From positions 1-15,813 of the forward strand of contig JAGUUF010000209.1 in NCBI GenBank assembly GCA_020063545.1: a stretch of 15,813 bases of DNA, written 5' to 3'. The notes beneath the pieces are model-generated. The model did no database searches. It was not told the DNA's origin and saw only the letters and a program-made list of their open reading frames with translations. Made by a program: the position numbers and the translations under genes. This DNA comes from Cytophagales bacterium (GTDB lineage: Bacteria > Bacteroidota > Bacteroidia > Cytophagales > Cyclobacteriaceae). Shown here in pieces: positions 8,090-14,704 of the stretch. How positions within the stretch are numbered: the first letter of the stretch is position 1; every line of letters begins with the position of its first letter.

Positions 8090-8437
8090 ATGGAGACTCG
8101 TTTTTACATTTCCTTATGGAGCAAGTATCGTCCTGTTATCATTCACCTGATGACAGCAGCCGCAAAAGAATCGCAGCAATACCAGTTATCGGCACATGAG
8201 TTTAAAGCATCGGGCGAAAAAGTTCGGTCGGGCTATTCTTTTTTGCTGGAAGCATCAAACGGAAAAGCGGTTAACAACATTAAAGACTCCAGCGTAGCGC
8301 GCGACCTCCTGTACATCTTACAGCAATCGAAAACAGCCTCGCTGCTTATGCAGGAAGCAACGTATGAATTAAGCATGGATAAAAATTTTGTGTTACGGGT
8401 AAGCCGCAAGCCACCGGCTATGAACGCAGAGGTTTGA
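8090..8437 (+). CDS. Conserved-looking unknown protein, 115 residues
   Basis: I do not recognise a domain. The protein is soluble, with no signal peptide or membrane segment, and has balanced charge. It begins METRFYISLWSKYRP and has a central SGYSFLLEASNGKAVNNIKDSSVARDLLYIL segment that reads like a folded alpha/beta protein. The ATG at 8090 is the first start in the frame. It is the only plus-strand gene in the first 10 kb, divergent from the PLD-like gene (105-nt gap) and convergent with the sigma-factor gene, whose stop lies only 3 nt away. Codon use resembles its neighbours and no overlapping minus-strand gene competes for the region, which supports it as real. Function is unknown. Confidence 0.72.
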   Translation: METRFYISLWSKYRPVIIHLMTAAAKESQQYQLSAHEFKASGEKVRSGYSFLLEASNGKAVNNIKDSSVARDLLYILQQSKTASLLMQEATYELSMDKNFVLRVSRKPPAMNAEV

Positions 8438-8440
8438 CCA

Positions 8441-9304
8441 TCAGCCCAGGTATGCCTTTAGCGATTTGCTCCGGGAGCTGTGCCGAAGTCTTCGGGTTGC
8501 TTTTTCCTTTATCTGCCTTACCCGTTCGCGGGTTAAATTAAACTTATGTCCGATTTCTTCGAGTGTCATCGCCTGTCCCCCGTTCAGCCCGAAATATGAC
8601 CCGATAACTTCAGCCTCACGGTCGGTTAATGTAGCAAGCGCCCGTTGAATTTCTTTTCGCAGCGAATCGATCATCAAATCTGAATCCGGTGTTTCTGTTG
8701 CAGCATCTTCAAGTACATCCAGTAAGCTGTTTGTTTCACCACTGGCCAGCGGGGCATCAACCGAAACCTGGCGGCTGGATACCCGGAGGTTATCGCGCAC
8801 TTCTTCCGTGGCAATGTTCAGCACATCTGCTAATTCTTCTTCTGATGGCTCGCGTTGAAATTTCTGTTCCAGGTCGGAGAAAACCCGGGAGATTCTGTTC
8901 AGCGAACCGACCCGGTTTAACGGTAGCCGCACAATCCTCGACTGCTCGGCCAATGCCTGTAGAATAGACTGTCGTATCCACCAAACAGCGTATGAAATAA
9001 ACTTAAAGCCGCGTGTTTCATCAAAACGCGATGCAGCTTTGATCAGCCCCACATTGCCTTCATTAATCAAATCGCCCAACGACATTCCGTGGTTTTGGTA
9101 TTGTTTCGCCACCGATACCACAAACCTCAGGTTGGCTTTGGCCAGTTTCTCAAGCGCAACATGATCACCCTGGTGAATGCGCCTGGCAAGTTGCACTTCT
9201 TCTTCAGCCGTTATTAAAGCCACTTTGCCAATCTCCTGAAGGTATTTATCAAGCGACTGGTTTTCGCGGTTAGTAATCTGCTTAACTATTTTTAGCTGTC
9301 TCAT
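8441..9304 (-). CDS. rpoD: RNA polymerase sigma-70 factor, RpoD/SigA type (possibly a paralog)
   Basis: This encodes 287 residues, the usual length of the short Bacteroidota primary sigma factor, which lacks the long region 1.1 of enterobacterial RpoD. Region 1.2 is at about 16-49 (SLDKYLQEIG), region 2 at 54-124 (NLRFVVSVAKQY, DLINEGNVGLIKA, RGFKFISYAVWWIRQSI), region 3 at 133-208, and region 4 at 222-275 with the helix-turn-helix TLEEIGHKFNLTRERVRQIKEKA that reads the -33 element. It directs core RNA polymerase to promoters. Several normally near-invariant positions differ from my memory of the housekeeping protein (for example GMSLGDLINEGNVG, AEVIGSYFGLNGG, KATRRLRHSSRSK), so it may be a second copy rather than the essential one. 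It lies downstream of a cold-shock gene and a terminator, and is convergent with the 115-residue gene. Confidence 0.93.
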   Translation of the reverse strand: MRQLKIVKQITNRENQSLDKYLQEIGKVALITAEEEVQLARRIHQGDHVALEKLAKANLRFVVSVAKQYQNHGMSLGDLINEGNVGLIKAASRFDETRGFKFISYAVWWIRQSILQALAEQSRIVRLPLNRVGSLNRISRVFSDLEQKFQREPSEEELADVLNIATEEVRDNLRVSSRQVSVDAPLASGETNSLLDVLEDAATETPDSDLMIDSLRKEIQRALATLTDREAEVIGSYFGLNGGQAMTLEEIGHKFNLTRERVRQIKEKATRRLRHSSRSKSLKAYLG

Positions 9305-9331
9305 GTATGGTTGGTCTCTGTTGGTTGTGGC

Positions 9332-9366
9332 TAAGTAAAAAGCTACCCCCGAAAAGGGTAGCTTTT
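9332..9366 (-). terminator. Rho-independent terminator after the cold-shock gene
   Basis: The arms aaaagctaccc (9338-9348) and gggtagctttt (9356-9366) are perfectly complementary over 11 bp, with a 7-nt loop. On the minus strand the hairpin starts 18 nt after the csp stop and runs into TTTTTACTTAG, giving a U-tract. The near symmetry could make it work both ways. It lies only 33 nt upstream of the sigma-factor start, so it also sits in that gene's leader. Confidence 0.88.
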
Positions 9367-9384
9367 CAGAAAACGTGTATGTAA

Positions 9385-9579
9385 TTAACCGATCACTTCA
9401 ACACGAACGGCATTCATGCCTTTTCTGCCCCGCTCTACATCGAACTGCACTTTGTCATTCTCCCGGATTTTATCAATAAGTCCGCTTTCGTGAACAAAGA
9501 TGTCTTCCATTGAGTCGGCCGGTTTAATAAAACCAAATCCTTTTTCTGCGTTAAAAAACTTTACTGTACCTTCTTTCAT
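9385..9579 (-). CDS. Cold-shock protein, CspA family
   Basis: This encodes 64 residues forming a single cold-shock domain, a five-stranded OB fold that binds single-stranded RNA and DNA. RNP1 is KGFGFI (13-18) and RNP2 is DIFVH (26-30); FVHESGLID and the closing NAVRVEVIG are also typical. Family members are RNA chaperones and some E. coli members (CspA, CspC, CspE) are transcription antiterminators. The start at 9579 is directly before MKEGTVKFFN. No Shine-Dalgarno is present; the leader is a TATT-repeat stretch. It follows the 71-residue basic protein gene by 16 nt and is ended by a strong terminator. The function is clear; which csp paralog it represents is not. Confidence 0.97.
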   Translation of the reverse strand: MKEGTVKFFNAEKGFGFIKPADSMEDIFVHESGLIDKIRENDKVQFDVERGRKGMNAVRVEVIG

Positions 9580-9588
9580 TGTTAATTG

Positions 9589-9604
9589 TATTTATTTATT
9601 TATT
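9589..9604. repeat. TATT tandem repeat between the basic small gene and csp
   Basis: Four exact copies of TATT (16 nt) span the stop codon of the 71-residue gene and the start of the short gap before csp. On the minus strand this is AATA repeats about 10 nt before the csp ATG. Unstructured A/U-rich leaders can support ribosome binding where Shine-Dalgarno sequences are absent; that role is inferred. Confidence 0.6.
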
Positions 9605-9811
9605 GTTTGTTTTTGTTTCAGTTATCGTTGTTCTTTTAGCAGGCGGTGTAGAACTTAGGTTCCCGAATTCATCGACATAAGCCATCATGTTTTCAAGTGA
9701 GCCGCCCAGTGAGTTCTTTCTCCGATTGGCTTTCTTCTCCTCCTTTTCCTGCCGTTTCTTTCGTTTTTTTTCAGCCCTTATTTTTTTCAGGTAGCTACTG
9801 TTTTGCGCCAT
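9596..9811 (-). CDS. Small lysine/arginine-rich protein upstream of csp
   Basis: This encodes 71 residues. I start it at the ATG at 9811 (MAQNSSYLKKI) because a strong Shine-Dalgarno sits just upstream; the open frame runs 18 codons further but that part would cover the ribosome site. Residues 8-33 are almost all Lys, Arg and Glu (KKIRAEKKRKKRQEKEEKK), predicted to be a long charged helix that could bind nucleic acid. Then comes LENMMAYVDEFGNLSSTPP, a conserved-looking tail that I recall from small Bacteroidota genes found next to csp genes (recollection, not searched). The csp start follows 16 nt after its stop, so both are on one mRNA. An RNA-binding or ribosome-linked role in cold or stress response is a guess from charge and context. 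Confidence 0.8.
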   Translation of the reverse strand: MAQNSSYLKKIRAEKKRKKRQEKEEKKANRRKNSLGGSLENMMAYVDEFGNLSSTPPAKRTTITETKTNNK

Positions 9812-10167
9812 ATATCCTCCTCCGAATGGGTTAGTGTGACTCCAAAATCCGATGATCAATTGCAACGTGCTGTCTTGAAACTGATGATCAGAAAAATTTT
9901 CAGCTGAAATGGTGGGTAGTAGAAGAAGTTCTGGATGGAGAGTTCTTTACTTAAACAACAGAATGATTTCTGCTAAAAACGCTGCAAGGTACACTTCTTT
10001 TTAACAATACTCTAAATGAATCTGTCTTATTTAACTAATTAGAAGCGCTTAATCTAATGTTCATTAAAAAACTAAATATTGGGTTCAGTCAATTATACCT
10101 GTGCCGTATGCCTACCTTGCCGGTGTTCTCTGGGCTATGTAGTTAACTGTTTTACAACCTGTATCTA
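9812..10167. other. AT-rich 356-nt divergent intergenic region
   Basis: There is no gene here. The region must hold the promoter and leader for the basic-small-protein/csp transcript (minus) and the promoter for the flotillin gene (plus). Visible structure: ctgatgatcag (9881-9891, 5-bp arms around one base), the perfect 12-bp palindrome tttcagctgaaa (9898-9909), and attag...ctaat (10038-10058) enclosing the palindrome aagcgctt. Direct copies of gatgatca lie at 9851-9858 and 9883-9890. Partial -7-like elements occur on both strands (TACCTTGC on the minus strand at 9991 to 9984) but without a well-spaced TTG, so I do not call a promoter. A long structured leader would fit a cold-shock mRNA. Confidence 0.6.
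9816..9823 (-). promoter_or_regulatory. Strong Shine-Dalgarno deciding the start of the 71-residue gene
   Basis: The minus strand reads GGAGGAGG, then TATAT-type spacing of 4 nt, then ATG at 9811. This is close to a perfect anti-16S match, unusual in this window, where no other gene has a comparable site. It fixes the start at MAQNSS rather than 18 codons upstream. Confidence 0.75.
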
Positions 10168-11073
10168 ATGGCAGATTATTCGTTTTTACTATTCATTGTT
10201 GGTGGAACACTTGCAGGCGCGTGGCTCCTTTTGTACCTGATTCCTGTTAATCTTTGGATTACGGCCGCCTTTTCGGGAGTATATGTGAATTTGCTTAGCC
10301 TGGTTTTTATGCGCTTCAGAAAGGTTCCGCCCGGGCTGATTGTAACGTCTATGATTCTGGCAACCAAAGCAGGAATAAAAGGCATTACCATTAGCCAGTT
10401 GGAAACGCACTTCCTTGCCAGGGGCAATTTAACCAGTGTTATCAGGGCATTGATTGTTGCCGATAAGGCCAACCTCCAGCTGGATTTCAAGCAGGCGGCA
10501 GCCATTGATTTGGCCGGCAGGAATGTGCTGAAGGCCGTTCAGTTATCCGTTACCCCGTATGTCATTGTAGTACCCTCCATTACCGGAGTTACCGTTGAGG
10601 GAATTCAATTAACTACTGAGGCGCGGGTTACGGTACGGGCAAACCTTCAGCAACTTGTTGGAGGTGCGGGCGAAGAAACAATAACTGCGCGCGTAGGGCA
10701 AGGCATTATCTCCACCATTGGCCGAGCCGGTAATTACCAGCAGGTTTTAGGAAGCCCGTTTAGTATTTCAAAGCAGGTATTAGACGATGGCCTTGATGCC
10801 GGTACGGCTTTTAGTATTCTGTCCATTGATATTGCTGACATCAATGTGGGTCGTAACATTGGTGCCATATTGCAGATAGATCAGGCCAATGCCGACTTAA
10901 ACATAGCAAAAGCCAAAGCCGAAGAGAGACGGGCAATGGCAGTTGCCTATGAACAGGAAATGGTGGCAAAAACCCAGGAAGCATACGCCCGGGTAATTGA
11001 GGAACAAATAAAAATTCCAATTGCATTGGCTGGAGCATTCCGCAAGGGCACGCTAGAAGGCAATTCCAATTAA
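10168..11073 (+). CDS. floA: FloA-like flotillin (SPFH-domain membrane scaffold), short C-terminus
   Basis: This encodes 301 residues. The N-terminus has hydrophobic segments at about 7-25 and 28-50 that anchor or hairpin into the inner membrane. The SPFH/Band 7-like core follows, with strong FloA landmarks: IRALIVADKANLQLDFKQAAAIDLAGRNVL, EGIQLTTEARVTVRANLQQLVGGAGEETITARVGQGIISTIG, and GTAFSILSIDIADINVGRNIGA. The C-terminal coiled part is AKAKAEERRAMAVAYEQEM and a short EEQIKIPIALAGAFRKG. Bacterial FloA organises functional membrane microdomains as oligomers. Typical FloA proteins are about 330 residues and end with a conserved 'MDYYN...NI.ADT' tail; here the frame stops soon after AFRKGTLEG and no other frame continues it. 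No NfeD gene is adjacent. The gene is convergent with the FtsX-like gene, with 9 nt between stops. Confidence 0.9.
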   Translation: MADYSFLLFIVGGTLAGAWLLLYLIPVNLWITAAFSGVYVNLLSLVFMRFRKVPPGLIVTSMILATKAGIKGITISQLETHFLARGNLTSVIRALIVADKANLQLDFKQAAAIDLAGRNVLKAVQLSVTPYVIVVPSITGVTVEGIQLTTEARVTVRANLQQLVGGAGEETITARVGQGIISTIGRAGNYQQVLGSPFSISKQVLDDGLDAGTAFSILSIDIADINVGRNIGAILQIDQANADLNIAKAKAEERRAMAVAYEQEMVAKTQEAYARVIEEQIKIPIALAGAFRKGTLEGNSN

Positions 11074-11082
11074 TCAGATCCC

Positions 11083-13437
11083 TTACTCATTTCTAAGGCA
11101 ATCAACCGGATTTACAGTTGAGGCACGGATTGCCTGCGAAGCAACGGTAAGCCAGGCGATAATCAGAGCAATAAGCCCGGCTGCCAGAAAATACCACGCC
11201 TCGAGTGCTACATGAAAAGCAAACCGGTTAAGCCATTGATTTAACAACCAGTAACTTACCGGTAAGCCAAGGGAAATGGCCAGTACCACCATTTTAGTAA
11301 AGTCAGCTGAGAGCAGGATAACTATGTTTGTTGACGATGACCCGAGTGCTTTGCGTATTCCGATTTCTTTTTGCCTTCGCTCAGCTGTGAAAGCAGCCAG
11401 GCCGAATAGCCCGAGGCATGAGATAAGTATGGCAAATCCGGCAAAATATCCTGCCAGGCTTGCTACTCGCTGTTCGGCTGCGTACATGCGGGCATAATCC
11501 TGATCCTGAAAGGTGTATTCAAAAGCAAAGCCTGGATTGAAGGTAGAATAAAGATTACCGAGTGCTTCAAGCGTTTCCTTTTCTCTTCCTCCTTCTATTC
11601 TTACCATGATGTTCCAGGTATTACGGGGGTTCATTACAAAAAATAGCGGGTTAACGGCATCGTGCAATGACTGGAAGTGGAAATCCTTAACAACGCCAAT
11701 TATTTCAAGATCATACCTATCCCATAATTTAATATGCTTCCCGATGGGGTTCTCCAGGTTCATGGCGCGGATGCCCGCTTCATTAAAAATTATTGCCGAT
11801 GTATCGGAAGAAAAATCCCGCGAAAACGATCGCCCCGCAGCCATTTCCACACCCAGCGTCTCAAGCATATCGTAGTTTACCCGGATGTTTTCGAATAAAA
11901 TGAGGTCATCCGGATCTTTACCCTCCCACTGCAAACCGCTTGTGTTATTGTTGCGCCCCAGTAACTGATGCCCGATACTGGAAACGTTGAGCACCCCGGG
12001 TACCCGTTTAACTTCGGTAATAAATGTTTCAAGTGAAGTTTCTACCTTACCTTCGATTGGAAAGCGAATAAGGTTATCTTTTCTGTAGCCTAAATTCTTT
12101 GATTGTACAAACTCTACCTGTTTGGAAATAACCAATACGGAAACAATAAGAATAACCGACAAGAAAAACTGAAAAACCACGAGCCCCTTCCGTGCCCACA
12201 GTTCGCCCCAGCTTCCCCTCACTTCCCCCTTTAAAACTGCGGCAGGTTTAAAACCTGATAAAAATAATGCCGGGTAACTTCCTGCCAAAATTCCTGTTAC
12301 AAGGACTGTTCCGGTAAACCACAAAAGAAGATTTACGTCATTATACCGAATAATGATTTGTTTTGACGTGATGGAATTGAATTGCGGAAGAAAAAGCCAT
12401 ACCAGCACGCAAGCCAACAACGATGAAAGCAATGCCGTTGAAAATGATTCGCTTAAGTATTGCATAATCAGGGATTGCCGCTGAGCGCCAACTGATTTCC
12501 TGATCCCTACTTCTTTTGCTTTTCGCGAGGCTCTTGCAGTTGACAAATTCATGAAATTGATGCAGGCTATGATGAGAATGAAAATGGCTATAATGCTGAA
12601 AAGCCGCACATATTCAATTCTGCCACCGTCAGGTTTGCCGTCTTTATACCTTCCGTAGAGGTATCGTTCTGAAAATGGTTTAAGAAACAGTGTAACGTTG
12701 GATTGCTCATTGCGCTTTTTTACAAAGTCAGCAATCTTCTCACTTAGCGCCCTCCAATCGCTTCCTTTATGTAAAATAATGTGCGTTGATGGTCCATTAC
12801 TGCCCCAGCTGCGTAGCCATTCCTGTTCGGCTTTTAGCTCTTCGAACGAAAGTACAAAATCAAATTGCCAGGATGAGGCCGGAATTTTGCTGAACAGACC
12901 TGTTACATGAAATTGTTTTTTATGTTGCAATTCAACAGTCTTACCAACCACATTTACTGATGTTCCGAAAAGCCTGATGGCCAGTTCCGGGGTTATTACA
13001 ATAGCGTACTTATCTTTCAATACGTCATCCGGGGTGCCTGTAATAAGCGGATATGAAAAAATGTTGAAGAAGTCAGACCCGACATGGAAGCCATCGGCTT
13101 TAACATTTGTATTTCCCACTGAAAGTGTATAGGTATTTACCCAGGTTACGGTAGCCGCATACTCCACTTCAGGCATTTCTTCTTTTAATGTTTCGGCAAG
13201 CAGCCCCGGTGTTGAGGTTGTAGTCATGATATGGTCGGCATACTGCTGATGCTCCATAACCTGAAAAAGGCGGTCTTCTTTTATGTTAAACCTATCCATT
13301 CTCGCTTCATCGCGTACCCATAAAAAGATCAGCAGCGTGCACGCCAGCCCGGCAGTTAAGCCGCTTACATTAATGAGAAAATATCCCTTTGAACGCAGGA
13401 AGTTGCGATAGAGTAGAATGAGATGATGCTTGAGCAT
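11083..13437 (-). CDS. FtsX/MacB-type ABC transporter permease with two FtsX cores
   Basis: This encodes 784 residues from the ATG at 13437 (MLKHHLILLYRNFLR); 40 more in-frame upstream codons would overlap the stress-protein gene and lack membrane character. A first membrane helix (about 19-42) is followed by a periplasmic MacB-like domain (about 43-270), a membrane core near 277-400 with KEVGIRKSVGA (308-318), another helix near 418-437, a second periplasmic domain, and a C-terminal three-helix FtsX core (about 661-784) with EIGIRKALGSS (691-701). The duplicated layout is common in Bacteroidota and belongs to the type VII (MacB/LolCDE) mechanotransmission ABC systems, whose permeases do not carry substrate through the membrane. 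No ATPase gene is adjacent, so its partner must lie elsewhere. Substrate unknown; the usual 'antimicrobial peptide transport' label is a guess. Confidence 0.92.
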   Translation of the reverse strand: MLKHHLILLYRNFLRSKGYFLINVSGLTAGLACTLLIFLWVRDEARMDRFNIKEDRLFQVMEHQQYADHIMTTTSTPGLLAETLKEEMPEVEYAATVTWVNTYTLSVGNTNVKADGFHVGSDFFNIFSYPLITGTPDDVLKDKYAIVITPELAIRLFGTSVNVVGKTVELQHKKQFHVTGLFSKIPASSWQFDFVLSFEELKAEQEWLRSWGSNGPSTHIILHKGSDWRALSEKIADFVKKRNEQSNVTLFLKPFSERYLYGRYKDGKPDGGRIEYVRLFSIIAIFILIIACINFMNLSTARASRKAKEVGIRKSVGAQRQSLIMQYLSESFSTALLSSLLACVLVWLFLPQFNSITSKQIIIRYNDVNLLLWFTGTVLVTGILAGSYPALFLSGFKPAAVLKGEVRGSWGELWARKGLVVFQFFLSVILIVSVLVISKQVEFVQSKNLGYRKDNLIRFPIEGKVETSLETFITEVKRVPGVLNVSSIGHQLLGRNNNTSGLQWEGKDPDDLILFENIRVNYDMLETLGVEMAAGRSFSRDFSSDTSAIIFNEAGIRAMNLENPIGKHIKLWDRYDLEIIGVVKDFHFQSLHDAVNPLFFVMNPRNTWNIMVRIEGGREKETLEALGNLYSTFNPGFAFEYTFQDQDYARMYAAEQRVASLAGYFAGFAILISCLGLFGLAAFTAERRQKEIGIRKALGSSSTNIVILLSADFTKMVVLAISLGLPVSYWLLNQWLNRFAFHVALEAWYFLAAGLIALIIAWLTVASQAIRASTVNPVDCLRNE

Positions 13438-13518
13438 GGACACTGGTTTGATGAACGATAGACAAAGGCCCGACCGGATGGTTGCATGACGTTTGCTACA
13501 TTCTTGCCGCCTTACATT

Positions 13519-13541
13519 AAAAAGGTTACCTAACAGCAACC
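13519..13541 (-). terminator. Weak intrinsic terminator after the second Usp gene
   Basis: On the minus strand GGTTGC (13541-13536), a 6-nt loop and GTAACC (13529-13524) form a 6-bp stem including one G-U pair, followed at once by TTTTT (13523-13519). It lies a few nucleotides after the stress-protein stop at 13544 and about 80 nt before the permease start, so it would separate the two. The stem is short, so efficiency is uncertain. Confidence 0.45.
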
Positions 13542-13543
13542 TG

Positions 13544-14347
13544 CTATTGAAAAACAAATACCGGGTAGCTTGCCAACGCGCTAATGCGCTTGATTACGCT
13601 TTTATGGAACAGCTTTTCAAGGGTAGGCCGGTTGATTTCATACAAAGCCAGCAAATCGGCCTGGCTACGGAGCATGTACTCGTGCAGGCCGTTGTTCAGG
13701 TCGGTGGTATGGATGGTATCGAACGTCAAACGGGTATCAGCAAACCATTTTCGTGCGTGTTGCTGGAACTCGGCCAATTGCTGCTCGGCCCTTTGGCTTA
13801 CCGATTCTTCCATAACCTGAAGCACGGTTATTCGGCTTTTAAACACGTTTGCAAAATCAACAAGGTTTTCCAGCGGCAGGTCCAGTTGCCGCCAATAATC
13901 GAAAGCAAACACCATGTGGGCTATTTCACTGAACAGGCAGTTTTCAGGTATAAGCAGCACCGGTGTTGTAGCGGCACGGATAACCCGGTACGTGTTGCTG
14001 CCATAGAAAAACTGCAGCAGGTCGCTTGCACCGTTTGTACCCATAACAATTAAATCATATTGCCTGCCTGTTGAGCCGATGGTGCCGGTTACCGATGTGT
14101 AAGATGTTGCCAGTTCAAAGTCGCACGAAATTTTAAATACCCGGCTAACTTCAAGGCAACGTTGTTTAAGCAAAGCGGTTAATTCATCGGTAACGCCTGC
14201 AGCAATTTCGGGGTCAGGAAATGCAGTAAGCGATTGTACATGCAGCAACGTAAGCACCCCGTTTGTATGGTGCGCCAGCTTAGCCGCATATACAATTGAA
14301 TTATCGGCTACAGTGCTAAAATCAGTCGGACATAGAATCTTTTTCAT
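13544..14347 (-). CDS. Universal stress protein, tandem UspA domains
   Basis: This encodes 267 residues with two Usp folds. Domain 1 (1-134) starts MKKILCPTDFS and has the ATP-binding pattern GTNG-x9-GS (103-117: MGTNGASDLLQFFYGSNTYRVI), ending in TTPVLLIPE, so it is probably nucleotide-binding. Domain 2 (about 140-267) keeps the fold ending ASYPVFVFQ, but its loop reads EINRPTLEKLFHKSVIK without the glycines, so it has probably lost ATP binding. Such proteins are cytoplasmic dimers or tandem pseudo-dimers tied to starvation, oxygen limitation or redox stress. The gene begins 12 nt after the four-helix membrane protein gene and is the third gene of the stress cassette. A weak terminator follows. 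Confidence 0.93.
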   Translation of the reverse strand: MKKILCPTDFSTVADNSIVYAAKLAHHTNGVLTLLHVQSLTAFPDPEIAAGVTDELTALLKQRCLEVSRVFKISCDFELATSYTSVTGTIGSTGRQYDLIVMGTNGASDLLQFFYGSNTYRVIRAATTPVLLIPENCLFSEIAHMVFAFDYWRQLDLPLENLVDFANVFKSRITVLQVMEESVSQRAEQQLAEFQQHARKWFADTRLTFDTIHTTDLNNGLHEYMLRSQADLLALYEINRPTLEKLFHKSVIKRISALASYPVFVFQ

Positions 14348-14359
14348 TGAAGCAAGTAG

Positions 14360-14689
14360 TTATACCCGGGGTTCGGCACTTTTTCTTTTTAAATAGAAAG
14401 CAACCAGGCTAAATATCACCACAACAGCCAGGGGCAGGGAGACGATAAGCCACAAATTAACATCCGTCCATGTTTTATAGAACCAGACCGAAATTGCAAA
14501 AAGCACCCCGAAGTACAATGAACTCCACCCGGGTTTCTCCCAGAACAGAAGTAAACCGATTACCACCAGCACGGGAGCAGGCAAATGCCTGGCGCCATAT
14601 CGGGTTATCCCTTCCAAAATGGCAAACAGCATAAAGAAACCTGCGTACAGGATAGCAAGCAGACGCGAAAGAAGATGGTAAAGGTTCAT
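14360..14689 (-). CDS. Small four-helix membrane protein between two Usp genes
   Basis: This encodes 109 residues. I do not recognise the family. Four hydrophobic segments are visible at about 8-28, 36-50, 56-72 and 78-100, with a basic C-terminal end (KRKSAEPRV). Loops are short and there is no signal peptide, cysteine pair or obvious active-site motif. Aromatic residues cluster at helix ends (FWEKPGW, FYKTWTDVNLW). The gene begins 15 nt after the first Usp gene and ends 12 nt before the second, so it is translated from the same mRNA. That placement suggests a membrane partner or target of the Usp proteins, but this is inference only. An unrelated small inner-membrane protein is possible. 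Confidence 0.85.
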   Translation of the reverse strand: MNLYHLLSRLLAILYAGFFMLFAILEGITRYGARHLPAPVLVVIGLLLFWEKPGWSSLYFGVLFAISVWFYKTWTDVNLWLIVSLPLAVVVIFSLVAFYLKRKSAEPRV

Positions 14690-14704
14690 TTCCGTAAGGT
14701 TGGA

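Noticed and set aside
9812..9865. 18-codon N-terminal extension of the basic small protein
   Set aside because: The strong Shine-Dalgarno lies inside this stretch and points to the ATG at 9811.
9975..10125. TACCTTG elements on both strands as promoters
   Set aside because: They partly match the TAnnTTTG consensus but lack a TTG at 19-21 nt, so I did not annotate them as promoters.
13438..13557. 40-codon N-terminal extension of the FtsX-like permease
   Set aside because: It would overlap the Usp gene and include the terminator-like hairpin; MLKHHL is the typical family beginning.
13493..14053. 186-codon plus-strand open frame opposite the second Usp gene
   Set aside because: It lies antisense to a clear Usp protein with intact motifs and resembles no protein family.
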